Of a stretch of DNA of 20,907 nucleotides, positions 7,797 through 14,926 are shown one piece after another. This DNA comes from JALWZX01 sp964506905 (GTDB lineage: Bacteria; Patescibacteriota; WWE3; 2-01-FULL-39-13), in the NCBI GenBank assembly GCA_964506905.1, contig CAZDNW010000006.1:1-20907 (forward strand), given 5' to 3'. The notes under the pieces are model-generated. The model saw only the letters and a list, made by a program, of their open reading frames with translations. It did not search any database and was not told where the DNA came from. Both the position numbers and the translations under genes were made by a program. Position 1 is the first letter of the stretch. Each line of letters begins with the position of its first letter.

Positions 7797-9077
7797 CTAT
7801 TGCTGTGCGTCTTTTTGCTCTTTTTCAGTATTTGCATCTTTTTTCTCTTCTGTATCATTCGCATCTGTTTTTTCGTCTTTCTTTTCTGGTTCTATCTTTT
7901 CTGTATATTGTGCGTTTCCACTTATCCAACCTTCTTTGCCTTCTTCATACTCAATCTTATACCAACCATTTGCTTCTTCTAGTACAACAAACACGTCACC
8001 AACCTTTACTTTTGCAACCTCGGGATTACCCCTTCCAGCACCTGACCTTACTCTTAAATAACCCAGACTGTTTGGTTTAATTTTAACCTTGGTTACCGAA
8101 GACTCCTCATTACCACCTTCTTTTATAACTACATCTTTACCCGCTATAGTAGATAATGCGTTTTGAGCGGCTTCAGATAGCCCTTCTTCATGTGCCGCAC
8201 CTAAATACGCGACATTCATTCCCGATTCAAATTTAACATCAGTAGGTGCTATCTCATTTCCTGCGTCATTATAAACTTTGCCGTTATCATCTATAAAATA
8301 ATCGAATTTTTCGACATTCATATTGTTACCTAAATCTTCGGGACCTCTTGTTTTTAACCAATAATTAATTGCTTTAGCCCAATCTTGTTTATTTGTATAA
8401 CCTGCATTATCGTAATTTGTAAAACTATAAAACGACACACCTTCAGGTAAACCTTCTAGTTCTTTATCCAGTGGTAATAATGGGTTTAAAAACAAATCAA
8501 CACTAACGGTTATTTCGTAACCTTTTCTTGCTTTTAATGTAGCAGCCGCCGAACTGTATCCGTCTTTCTTGAATTCTACATTATATTGTTCGTCATCATT
8601 ATGATTTAACAACGCCTTTGTAGAAACTTTAATTGGCGTTTTTCCTACTTCTACCCCATCAACAATAACAGATACATCTTCGGTAGTTGGAGAAATAAAA
8701 GAAATCAACGCATCATCCCTACCGGTTTTTGTAAGCCATGTATTAGTACCTGATCTAAAAACATCACTAACACCTAAATCCCTAAGCAGTACAATCATCG
8801 TATTTGCAGATGGATTTATTGTAGTTTTGTATGAGTTAGTGTCACCATTTATTTCAACTTCAACATTAGTTGATTTTACATCAGCATAATTAATAGGTGT
8901 CTTCCCAAAATCTTTACCGTTTATGCGAACAGTACCTTCACCGTACAGCAATTCTACCTTTACCGACACCTTTCCAATCTTTCCTTTTGAGAAGTTAAAA
9001 ATCAAAAACGCTGTTGCTAAAACAATAGCAGTGGTTAAGGCTATAACTGCAATTTGATATAAATCTGGTTTTTTCAT
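7797..9077 (-). CDS. Membrane-anchored PEGA - SH3 domain surface protein
   Basis: 426 residues. An N-terminal helix (about 8-29) anchors the protein with the rest outside. Two PEGA-like beta modules follow: 37-98 (GTVRINGKDFGKTPINY) and 127-198 (VSVIVDGVEVGKTPIKV, FKKDGYSS). Residues 210-310 are a separate domain with YFIDDNGKVY and NVAYLGAAHEEGLSEAAQNAL, faintly like the PGRP/amidase fold but without the zinc histidines. Residues 331-396 are a bacterial SH3 domain (LRVRSGAGRGNPEVAKVKVG, GWYKIEYEEGKEGWIS), which in other proteins binds cell-wall peptides. The C-terminus is a low-complexity Lys/Glu/Asp tail. The domains point to cell-surface binding. It is the first gene of a three-gene minus-strand set; 113 nt separate it from the next. 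Confidence 0.85.
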   Translation of the reverse strand: MKKPDLYQIAVIALTTAIVLATAFLIFNFSKGKIGKVSVKVELLYGEGTVRINGKDFGKTPINYADVKSTNVEVEINGDTNSYKTTINPSANTMIVLLRDLGVSDVFRSGTNTWLTKTGRDDALISFISPTTEDVSVIVDGVEVGKTPIKVSTKALLNHNDDEQYNVEFKKDGYSSAAATLKARKGYEITVSVDLFLNPLLPLDKELEGLPEGVSFYSFTNYDNAGYTNKQDWAKAINYWLKTRGPEDLGNNMNVEKFDYFIDDNGKVYNDAGNEIAPTDVKFESGMNVAYLGAAHEEGLSEAAQNALSTIAGKDVVIKEGGNEESSVTKVKIKPNSLGYLRVRSGAGRGNPEVAKVKVGDVFVVLEEANGWYKIEYEEGKEGWISGNAQYTEKIEPEKKDEKTDANDTEEKKDANTEKEQKDAQQ

Positions 9078-9117
9078 AGGTAATTAAAAACTAACACTTT
9101 AAAGCACTCTTTACAAG

Positions 9118-9146
9118 ATTATATGAGAATTTTATAAGGAACTCAA
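9118..9146 (-). promoter_or_regulatory. Promoter of the PEGA-SH3 gene set
   Basis: On the minus strand TTGAGT (9141-9146), a 17-nt spacer and a perfect TATAAT (9118-9123) give a leader of about 35 nt. AACTCAA occurs at 9140-9146, over the -35, and again at 9153-9159, a 13-nt period that could be a regulator site. Confidence 0.5.
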
Positions 9147-9274
9147 TCGTTGAACTCAACTACATAATAATTTAAAAATAGAAATAAGTACTGAATTCCA
9201 CATAAACAAAACCCTATACCAATCACAAACCTTAACAATAAAACAAATTCAGCACTTTCCAAAGACTTAAATTA

Positions 9275-9303
9275 TAGACTTTTTAGTGCTTCTAATATAC
9301 AAT
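9275..9303 (+). promoter_or_regulatory. Promoter of tRNA-Phe
   Basis: TAGACT (9275-9280), a 17-nt spacer and TACAAT (9298-9303) would start transcription near 9310, about 20 nt before the mature tRNA. Confidence 0.45.
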
Positions 9304-9330
9304 GAGCCCAAGAGTTATCTTATTAATTAT

Positions 9331-9406
9331 GGTGAGGTAGCCAAGGTGGTCACGGCACCGGTCTGAAAAACCGGCTATGTGAGTTCGACTCTCACCCTCA
9401 CCACCA
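9331..9406 (+). tRNA. tRNA-Phe (GAA)
   Basis: A full cloverleaf can be drawn: acceptor GGTGAGG/CCTCACC, D-arm GCC/GGC, anticodon stem CCGGT/ACCGG around the loop CTGAAAA (anticodon GAA), a 4-nt variable loop, and T-arm GTGAG/CTCAC with TTCGACT. Discriminator A and the CCA end are encoded. It is followed by two hairpins and then by the DUF5684 gene. Confidence 0.97.
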
Positions 9407-9411
9407 TTTAT

Positions 9412-9465
9412 GGTTTCTTACGAAACCAACAACACCTTGTCCCTAATCTCTAAAAAAGAGACTAG
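9412..9465 (+). promoter_or_regulatory. Two hairpins between tRNA-Phe and the next gene
   Basis: GGTTTC-TTAC-GAAACC (9412-9427) is a perfect 6-bp stem with a 4-nt loop starting 6 nt after the tRNA CCA. CTAATCTC (9443-9450) and GAGACTAG (9458-9465) form a second stem with one mismatch. Neither has a U tract, so processing or mRNA-protecting structures fit better than termination. No convincing separate promoter is seen before the gene at 9502, so the tRNA and the gene may share one transcript. Confidence 0.4.
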
Positions 9466-9485
9466 CGTTAAAACTTTACACATTT

Positions 9486-9494
9486 AGGAGGTGA
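9486..9494 (+). promoter_or_regulatory. Strong Shine-Dalgarno site (AGGAGGTGA)
   Basis: Nine consecutive bases complementary to the usual 16S 3' end lie 7 nt before the ATG at 9502. No other gene in the window has a site this complete. It fixes the start of the DUF5684 protein. Confidence 0.85.
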
Positions 9495-9501
9495 ACAAAG
9501 C

Positions 9502-9978
9502 ATGGCAGAACCAACATTATACGGTGGCGATGTATATGTCGTACATAACGCAGCAGACACCACAGGACTATTATTTTTCGGTTCATTTTGGGTATTAACA
9601 TGGCTAACATTTTTAATTTTAATACTCGTTGCACAGATAAAAGTTTTTACAAAAGCTGGAAGAAAATGGTGGAATGTTTTTATTCCATTCTATAATATCT
9701 ATGTATTACTCGAAATCGTAGGGAGACCTGGATGGTGGTTAATTCTATTATTTGTTCCGTTTGTGAATTTTATAATATTGATAATTGTTTTAAACGATTT
9801 ATCAAAAGCCTTCGGACATGGCGTAGGGTTTACTTTAGGTTTGATATTTTTCCCAATAATATTTTGGTTAATACTAGGTTTTGGTAGCAGTGAATACCAA
9901 TTAGAAAAATCTACAAAGACTACAACAGAGGTAACCCCACAAAACGACGCAAAAGAAACCGAAGTAGAAAAGGCATAA
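9502..9978 (+). CDS. DUF5684-like integral membrane protein, 158 aa
   Basis: Hydrophobic helices at about 22-45, 78-97 and 108-127 surround the family block at 51-82: KAGRKWWNVFIPFYNIYVLL followed by EIVGRPGWWLIL. This Trp/Pro-rich block is typical of the DUF5684 family, often found alone or joined to signal peptidase I; here no peptidase part is present. The C-terminus (from 130) is a polar Thr/Glu tail. Function of the family is not known. The gene lies 95 nt behind tRNA-Phe, has the strongest ribosome-binding site of the window, and ends in a clear terminator, which suggests higher translation than its neighbours. Confidence 0.85.
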   Translation: MAEPTLYGGDVYVVHNAADTTGLLFFGSFWVLTWLTFLILILVAQIKVFTKAGRKWWNVFIPFYNIYVLLEIVGRPGWWLILLFVPFVNFIILIIVLNDLSKAFGHGVGFTLGLIFFPIIFWLILGFGSSEYQLEKSTKTTTEVTPQNDAKETEVEKA

Positions 9979-10001
9979 ATTACAGTAGCAAACGCATTAT
10001 T

Positions 10002-10029
10002 AAAAGCCGCTTGTATAAGCGGCTTTTTT
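10002..10029 (+). terminator. Rho-independent terminator after the DUF5684 gene
   Basis: AAAAGCCGCTT (10002-10012) pairs with AAGCGGCTTTT (10017-10027) around the loop GTAT; the T run continues to 10029. A textbook intrinsic terminator. Confidence 0.9.
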
Positions 10030-10039
10030 GTTGGTATCA

Positions 10040-10067
10040 TTGACCAATCCGTCAAATTATCTATAAT
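10040..10067 (+). promoter_or_regulatory. Promoter of the zinc-ribbon gene pair, leaderless type
   Basis: TTGACC (10040-10045), a 16-nt spacer and a perfect TATAAT (10062-10067) end 9 nt before the ATG at 10077. Transcription should begin about 3 nt before the start codon. Confidence 0.65.
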
Positions 10068-10076
10068 TCATTCTAC

Positions 10077-11294
10077 ATGGAACAAAAACGCATTTGCAAA
10101 ACATGCACCAAAGAATTTTTAATAATAAGACAAGAAGCTGAGTTTTTGAAAGCCCATGATTTACCGCTACCTACCGAATGCCCAAAATGTAGAAAAGAGA
10201 AACGAGAAAAATGGGTATCAGTACCATATTACAAAGAATACAAATGTTTCAATTGTGGCGAGCCTGTTTTAGTATGGCTAAAACAAACGGACAACAGACC
10301 CGTGTATTGTCACTCTTGTACCACAAAATTAAGAAAATCGGGCCAAATAGAAATACCAAAGCCAGGATATAAAAAAGGTATCTCTTTTCTTAAACAATTA
10401 AACGACCTTGTAAACAGTTTATACATTGTCGGAGCACCATACAGAGAAAACACACGTTATGCCGAAAACGCCATAAGATCTTACGAATGCCCCTTCACAA
10501 AAAACACGGTTGATTCATTCGACTTGTCAAAATGTATAAACACAGTAAACTCGCAACACATAATAACCGCAAACAATTGTGTAGATTCTACATTTTCCAC
10601 AAGAATAGAATATTCGGTTCAAACTATCTCTTGTTCTAATTGCAGCAATTCATCTTATCTAACTTATTGTAACAGTTGTACCGACTGCCATTATTGTGAT
10701 AATTGTAACGATTCTTCTCATTGTTTTGGTTGCTCAGGACTAAGAAATAAAAAATATTACATTTTTAACAAACAATATGATAAAGATACATATTATGAGG
10801 AAGTTAACGATTTACTTAACCTTCCACATAATGAATTACTAGAAAAAGTAAACTCTTTTAAACAAACCTTACCTATACCAGCCACGATACAAGATGGCGA
10901 TATATCTAATTGTAAATATACAAGCAACGTAGCAAATTGTACAAATTGCTATTATGCCTTTGACTCATATAACATACAAAATTGTGGGTATTTATGGCAT
11001 GTGGGAACAACAAGTGATTCTTGGGATTTATCAAACATGGTGAGAAAAACAACAAACTCTTACGAATGTTCTGACTTAGCGCATTCAGACCACTGCTATT
11101 ATTCATCAAAATTATTTGATGTTACAAATGTATACTTCTCACACGATTTATATAAATGCACTAATTGCTTTGGGTGTGTGAAGTTACACGATGCAAAATA
11201 CCACATACTAAACAAAGGGTACACAAAAGACGAGTATGACGAAATTGTTAGTTTAATTAGAGACGAAATCAATCTACATTATGACAGTAACTAA
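10077..11294 (+). CDS. Cysteine-ladder protein with N-terminal double zinc ribbon, 405 aa
   Basis: Two zinc-ribbon units open the protein: CxxC at 7/10 with CPKC at 35/38, and CFNC at 57/60 with CHSC at 78/81. The first resembles the probable zinc-ribbon family zf-trcl. From about 138 to 367 there are many further cysteines in irregular CxxC and CxxCxxxxY steps, with two copies of one unit: CFGC then NK-Y at 216-240 and at 364-387 (HCFGCSGLRNKKYYIFNKQY against NCFGCVKLHDAKYHILNKGY). No catalytic motif, signal peptide or membrane helix is seen, so the protein should be cytoplasmic and metal-loaded. I recall similar cysteine-ladder proteins as a large uncharacterised family in CPR genomes. It overlaps the next gene by 14 nt. 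Confidence 0.85.
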   Translation: MEQKRICKTCTKEFLIIRQEAEFLKAHDLPLPTECPKCRKEKREKWVSVPYYKEYKCFNCGEPVLVWLKQTDNRPVYCHSCTTKLRKSGQIEIPKPGYKKGISFLKQLNDLVNSLYIVGAPYRENTRYAENAIRSYECPFTKNTVDSFDLSKCINTVNSQHIITANNCVDSTFSTRIEYSVQTISCSNCSNSSYLTYCNSCTDCHYCDNCNDSSHCFGCSGLRNKKYYIFNKQYDKDTYYEEVNDLLNLPHNELLEKVNSFKQTLPIPATIQDGDISNCKYTSNVANCTNCYYAFDSYNIQNCGYLWHVGTTSDSWDLSNMVRKTTNSYECSDLAHSDHCYYSSKLFDVTNVYFSHDLYKCTNCFGCVKLHDAKYHILNKGYTKDEYDEIVSLIRDEINLHYDSN

Positions 11295-11559
11295 AACATG
11301 CGTTAAATGCAATAAACAATTTGAAATAACAGATTTAGAACAAGAAATTAGAGATAAAGTAAATGCACCTTTACCTGAGTTATGCCCTTTTTGTAGAACA
11401 AAAGAAAGATATAATAAACTTCCTATGTACGGTTTTAGAAAAGCACGATGCGTATATTGTAAAAAAGAAATAGTAACATCCGTTCCAGAAACCGAAACTA
11501 GACCGATTGCATGCAAATCTTGCTACAGAACACATTTCCTGTCGGAAATAAACACTTAA
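11281..11559 (+). CDS. Stand-alone double zinc-ribbon protein, 92 aa
   Basis: Cysteines stand at 7, 10, 35, 38, 57, 60, 78 and 81: exactly the positions found in the first 81 residues of the preceding gene, together with the shared APLPExCPxCR-like (against LPLPTECPKCR) and ETRPIACKSC (against DNRPVYCHSC) segments. It is therefore a copy of that N-terminal module without the cysteine ladder. It should bind two zinc ions; nucleic-acid or protein binding is possible but unproven. The ATG lies 14 nt inside the end of the upstream gene in another frame, so translation is probably coupled. No separate promoter is seen. Confidence 0.82.
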   Translation: MTVTKTCVKCNKQFEITDLEQEIRDKVNAPLPELCPFCRTKERYNKLPMYGFRKARCVYCKKEIVTSVPETETRPIACKSCYRTHFLSEINT

Positions 11560-11566
11560 AAAGTGT
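11552..11566. terminator. Small hairpin at the stop of the zinc-ribbon pair
   Basis: ACACTT (11552-11557), AAA, AAGTGT (11561-11566) is a perfect 6-bp palindromic stem that spans the TAA stop and lies between convergent genes. No strong U tract follows on the plus strand. Confidence 0.25.
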
Positions 11567-11571
11567 GGGAT

Positions 11572-13752
11572 TTATATCGGGCTTGTAAATGTATTAGTTT
11601 CATCCTCTTTATACATACTTATATTGCCTTTTAGTATTTCATCAACTTCGCTCGCAAGTCTGTAATATCGTGCGTAACTGTTTCCTCTTATGTATTCAGC
11701 ATAATCCATTTCAGGATATTCAACAGTTAAAGTTCGCCCCAAAAACGGTTTACTTATTTTTCCGTCTACGCTAACTTTTGCCCAAAAGTTTCTACTATGT
11801 AAATATGTAAAATCTAGAGAATTTAGATAAGGTTTAAATTCTTTCGATAAAACATTTGCGTCTGTTTGTCCTAGTCTAAATGTAAATATAGACCCAACAT
11901 TTCCTAAAATTGACTTCATAATATTTTCATCAATTTGGCCGAGATACTGATGTGCAACTGTTAATGATAGTTTATATTTTCTCGCTTCCGAAAATATATT
12001 AATAAAGCTCTCCGTACTAAACTTTTGAAACTCATCTACATACAAATTAGCCTGCAATCGCTTTTCTTCAGGCATTTCAGACTGCGCAAACATTTCTTGC
12101 ATAATCTTTGAAACAATCATGGAGCCTAAAAAACTACTATTCCATTCCCCTAACGCACCGACAGATAAATTTACCAAAAGAATTTTCTTATCCTTTATAA
12201 CATCGCCGACATAAAAAGAACTGTTTGCCACACTTACAATCCGCCTAACGGTTTGATTTGATAACATTTGGTTTATTTTACTAACCAACGGCGAAACAGA
12301 TTCACGTCCATATTTATCACTAAAACTTAAAAATTCCACTGCCCAAAAAGTTTTAACTGCATCATTACCAATTTTTTCAGTTAATTCGTTTCTATAGCTT
12401 GCATCATTTAACAATTTTACAATTTTATCTATTGTCGCATTTTTCTCATATTGCAATGCCAAAATTATTTGTTTCAACAAAAATTCCAATCTAGGATTCC
12501 AATCAACGCCAAAAAACTTTCTAAAACTATCAACTAACCCATCAACATAAACAGCACTCCCACGCCCTCGTGTGTTTTTTTGATCTAACGGATTAAAACT
12601 TGGGATTAAATCTTTTCTTGTAAAATCAATGTAAATAACATCATCCATTCTTTCATGCGGAATTAATCTCAACATATCCTCACATGTATCGCCATGAGGA
12701 TCTAAAAATATTACATTTTCGTTCTTATACACATTGTCCAACATTAAAAGTTCCATAAGTTTTGTTTTACCACTACCCGTTTTTCCAATAATATAAACAT
12801 GCTGATTTTTATCTTTTGGTGGAATTCCAACAAAATCTAAATCAAACGATTGCACACCCTGACTTAATACTTCATTAAAAGATATATCGCCTTTAATATC
12901 ATTTTTCACACCAAACCCAACAACTGTACTATCCTCTCTTTTTGCCGCTTCTGCCACCTCTTTTGGAATAGGCAACAATTTTTCATCCTGAACTATCAAC
13001 TTTCTAGATAAAACATGTGTTTTAGGAAAATGTATAACAGATACAAACTCGTCTATAGACAATAAATTAGATAATTTAACTTTAAAATAATCAATCTCAG
13101 CTACATTAGATAATTTATAAGAATTACCGTTCTTTAAGGAAAACTTATCAAAATACACCTTAATATCTGGAACAGATAAAACCTCTTTGTCATTAGAAAC
13201 CACTCGGATTTCCACATCATACAAACCACCCTCAAACTTTTTTTTTGCTAACTTCGCAATCTCCTTTTTACCTCTTAAAACAGATGCCACCCCAGTAGAA
13301 AAACTAACCTTCTCTGTAATACCTTTGCTATGCTTTTTCACCCAAAGTTCGAACGCAAAGAACAAGTCTTGATTAGGTGTGTTTTGCAGCAACTCAATAA
13401 TAAAATCGATATAATCAATATCAGAATCATTTATGGTTTTATGTGGAATTAAACCGTCCTTACTTTGCAAAACTTTTGTACTAAAAACTCTACCTGTTTG
13501 ATTTATAGGCGGATAATTCGACACCGTTTCAACACCAACGGACGGAAATAACGATTTTAAAATATTTTTAATGCTCGGCACATTCTCCTTTGGAACACCA
13601 AGAACAAAATAAATATAATTATTTACCCTTGCAATGCTTATCAAAAATGCGTTTTTATCACAAACTTTTGCTGTGTTTTTTATAAACTCTGAAAATTTAG
13701 GTGAATTATGAGTATCTTTGGTTGATGGTTTTAAGTATAAATATTGATACAT
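11572..13752 (-). CDS. VirD4/HerA-like (DUF87/TraG-type) AAA ATPase, soluble form
   Basis: 726 residues from the preferred ATG. Motifs: Walker A GKTGSGKT (323-330), FLDPHGD (349-355), Walker B with NLYVDEFQKF (569-578), TVAHQYLGQ (598-606) and a late QTDANVLSKEF segment as in TraG/TraM-recognition domains. Such ATPases form hexamers that drive DNA or protein through a type IV secretion channel. Unlike true VirD4 there are no N-terminal membrane helices. The first 300 residues (YQYLYLKPS at the start) are a domain of unknown role. A TTG at 13806 would add 18 residues and overlap the synthetase by 20 nt; I prefer the ATG because an extended -10 (TGCTAAAAT) lies 7 nt before it. It is downstream of the synthetase on the same strand. 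The substrate is unknown. Confidence 0.85.
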   Translation of the reverse strand: MYQYLYLKPSTKDTHNSPKFSEFIKNTAKVCDKNAFLISIARVNNYIYFVLGVPKENVPSIKNILKSLFPSVGVETVSNYPPINQTGRVFSTKVLQSKDGLIPHKTINDSDIDYIDFIIELLQNTPNQDLFFAFELWVKKHSKGITEKVSFSTGVASVLRGKKEIAKLAKKKFEGGLYDVEIRVVSNDKEVLSVPDIKVYFDKFSLKNGNSYKLSNVAEIDYFKVKLSNLLSIDEFVSVIHFPKTHVLSRKLIVQDEKLLPIPKEVAEAAKREDSTVVGFGVKNDIKGDISFNEVLSQGVQSFDLDFVGIPPKDKNQHVYIIGKTGSGKTKLMELLMLDNVYKNENVIFLDPHGDTCEDMLRLIPHERMDDVIYIDFTRKDLIPSFNPLDQKNTRGRGSAVYVDGLVDSFRKFFGVDWNPRLEFLLKQIILALQYEKNATIDKIVKLLNDASYRNELTEKIGNDAVKTFWAVEFLSFSDKYGRESVSPLVSKINQMLSNQTVRRIVSVANSSFYVGDVIKDKKILLVNLSVGALGEWNSSFLGSMIVSKIMQEMFAQSEMPEEKRLQANLYVDEFQKFSTESFINIFSEARKYKLSLTVAHQYLGQIDENIMKSILGNVGSIFTFRLGQTDANVLSKEFKPYLNSLDFTYLHSRNFWAKVSVDGKISKPFLGRTLTVEYPEMDYAEYIRGNSYARYYRLASEVDEILKGNISMYKEDETNTFTSPI

Positions 13753-13759
13753 CGGGTTT

Positions 13760-13768
13760 ATTTTAGCA
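13760..13768 (-). promoter_or_regulatory. Extended -10 before the ATPase start codon
   Basis: On the minus strand TGC-TAAAAT is followed by 7 nt and the ATG at 13752. No good -35 is visible, which is usual for extended -10 promoters. The element lies between the synthetase stop and the ATPase start, so the ATPase may be expressed separately. Confidence 0.35.
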
Positions 13769-13786
13769 TAAAGGCGGAATAATTCA

Positions 13787-14848
13787 TTAACTTCCAACAA
13801 ACTCAATCAACCTTTTCAAAAACCTTACATCTTTATTTTTTAAAATATCGTCGTCAAGAACCTTCCCGCACACTTTAACTTTCTCTTGTATAACATCACG
13901 ACAATATTTATCCGCACCACATTTTACTAACAATCGCTTAAACTCTTCGTGTTCATCATCGGTAACATTACCTTTTCGCAAAATTTCAATGAACCTATTC
14001 TTATCACCCCTTGTCAAATGCATCAATCCATACTGTACAAGTAAAGTCATTTTACCTTCTTCTAAATCATCTTTGTTAGACTTGCCGGTTTTTGTAATAT
14101 CACCAAACATTCCCAATAAATCATCTCGAATTTGAAATGCTATACCAATGTTTTTTGCATATTCAGATAAAGCATCAAAAACGTCCTTATTCGCACCTGC
14201 TAAAATTGCACCACAATGCATAGGGTTTTCAAAAGAATAAACTGTAGTTTTCATATACATCATATTTTCTATGTCTTTTTGTGTTACATCAAAATTTTGG
14301 GAATTCAAAATATCTAAACCTTCACCACCACTAGTAATAAACATTCGCTTGCTTATGTTTTCTAACAGTTGTGCTTTTATGTTGTCTACAAGGGGTAACC
14401 GCCCCAACAAATTGTACGCAAAATCCCCGCCCATCAAACCGCTTACTATTGCTATTGAGTTCGAAAAATGTTCATAATCGCTAACCTGCAGGTTGTACTT
14501 TTCAACTAACCTAGAAACTTGTTTATGAGCAGTTGGTTCACCTCGCCTTAAATCGGATTTATCAAAAACATCATCAATAACAAGCCAGTGTGCGTGCAAT
14601 AGTTCTATAATAGCCCCTACTTTTAGAGCGACCTCTTCATCTTTACCCCCAAGCATTTTATAAGTATAAAACACCAATGCAGGGCGAATCCGTTTTCCCT
14701 TTCTTAAAGCAATTTGAGAAAACAAATCAAAAATATCTTTTACTTGTTCTGGATATGGGGAAGTCAACCGTCTAACTTCCCCATAATAATAAGCTTCAAA
14801 AAAGGGGTCAAATATAGTTACAAACTCTTTTAAATTAGATGCATTCAT
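13787..14848 (-). CDS. Trans-isoprenyl diphosphate synthase (polyprenyl synthetase family)
   Basis: 353 residues with the family's ordered motifs: GKRIRP (51-56), first Asp-rich motif DDVFD (92-96) followed by RRGEP (101-105), GGDFAYN (140-146), and the second Asp-rich region FQIRDDLLGMFGD (238-250) with TGKSNKDDLEEGKMTLL. These bind magnesium and diphosphate and extend an allylic diphosphate with isopentenyl diphosphate. The DDLLGxFGD form resembles the geranylgeranyl/farnesyl type of actinobacterial enzymes; product length cannot be read safely. The residue before the first DD is Ile where His is common. It is divergent from the SDR gene and precedes the ATPase gene. The upstream GGTGGTGAT resembles a Shine-Dalgarno site but probably is not transcribed. 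Confidence 0.92.
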   Translation of the reverse strand: MNASNLKEFVTIFDPFFEAYYYGEVRRLTSPYPEQVKDIFDLFSQIALRKGKRIRPALVFYTYKMLGGKDEEVALKVGAIIELLHAHWLVIDDVFDKSDLRRGEPTAHKQVSRLVEKYNLQVSDYEHFSNSIAIVSGLMGGDFAYNLLGRLPLVDNIKAQLLENISKRMFITSGGEGLDILNSQNFDVTQKDIENMMYMKTTVYSFENPMHCGAILAGANKDVFDALSEYAKNIGIAFQIRDDLLGMFGDITKTGKSNKDDLEEGKMTLLVQYGLMHLTRGDKNRFIEILRKGNVTDDEHEEFKRLLVKCGADKYCRDVIQEKVKVCGKVLDDDILKNKDVRFLKRLIEFVGS

Positions 14849-14856
14849 ATCACCAC

Positions 14857-14886
14857 CATTTACGCATACTGTACAGATTATGTCAA
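14857..14886 (-). promoter_or_regulatory. Promoter of the isoprenyl synthase gene
   Basis: A perfect TTGACA (complement 14881-14886), an 18-nt spacer and TAAATG (complement 14857-14862) end 8 nt before the ATG at 14848, again giving a nearly leaderless mRNA. Confidence 0.45.
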
Positions 14887-14891
14887 AAGAC

Positions 14892-14920
14892 TTGTTTTAG
14901 TCCAATTAAGTATTTACAAT
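14892..14920 (+). promoter_or_regulatory. Promoter of the SDR gene, leaderless type
   Basis: TTGTTT (14892-14897), a 17-nt spacer and TACAAT (14915-14920) are followed by 6 nt and the ATG at 14927. The -35 elements of the two divergent genes are only 5 nt apart, so their polymerases would compete or be co-regulated. Confidence 0.6.
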
Positions 14921-14926
14921 TCACAT

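Noticed and set aside
7800..8080. Two hydrophobic plus-strand open frames
   Set aside because: They are antisense to the Lys/Glu-rich tail and SH3 domain of the PEGA protein; the Phe/Leu bias is the complement of that tail.
14849..14857. GGTGGTGAT as a Shine-Dalgarno site for the isoprenyl synthase
   Set aside because: It touches the ATG without the normal spacing and lies at or before the predicted transcription start.
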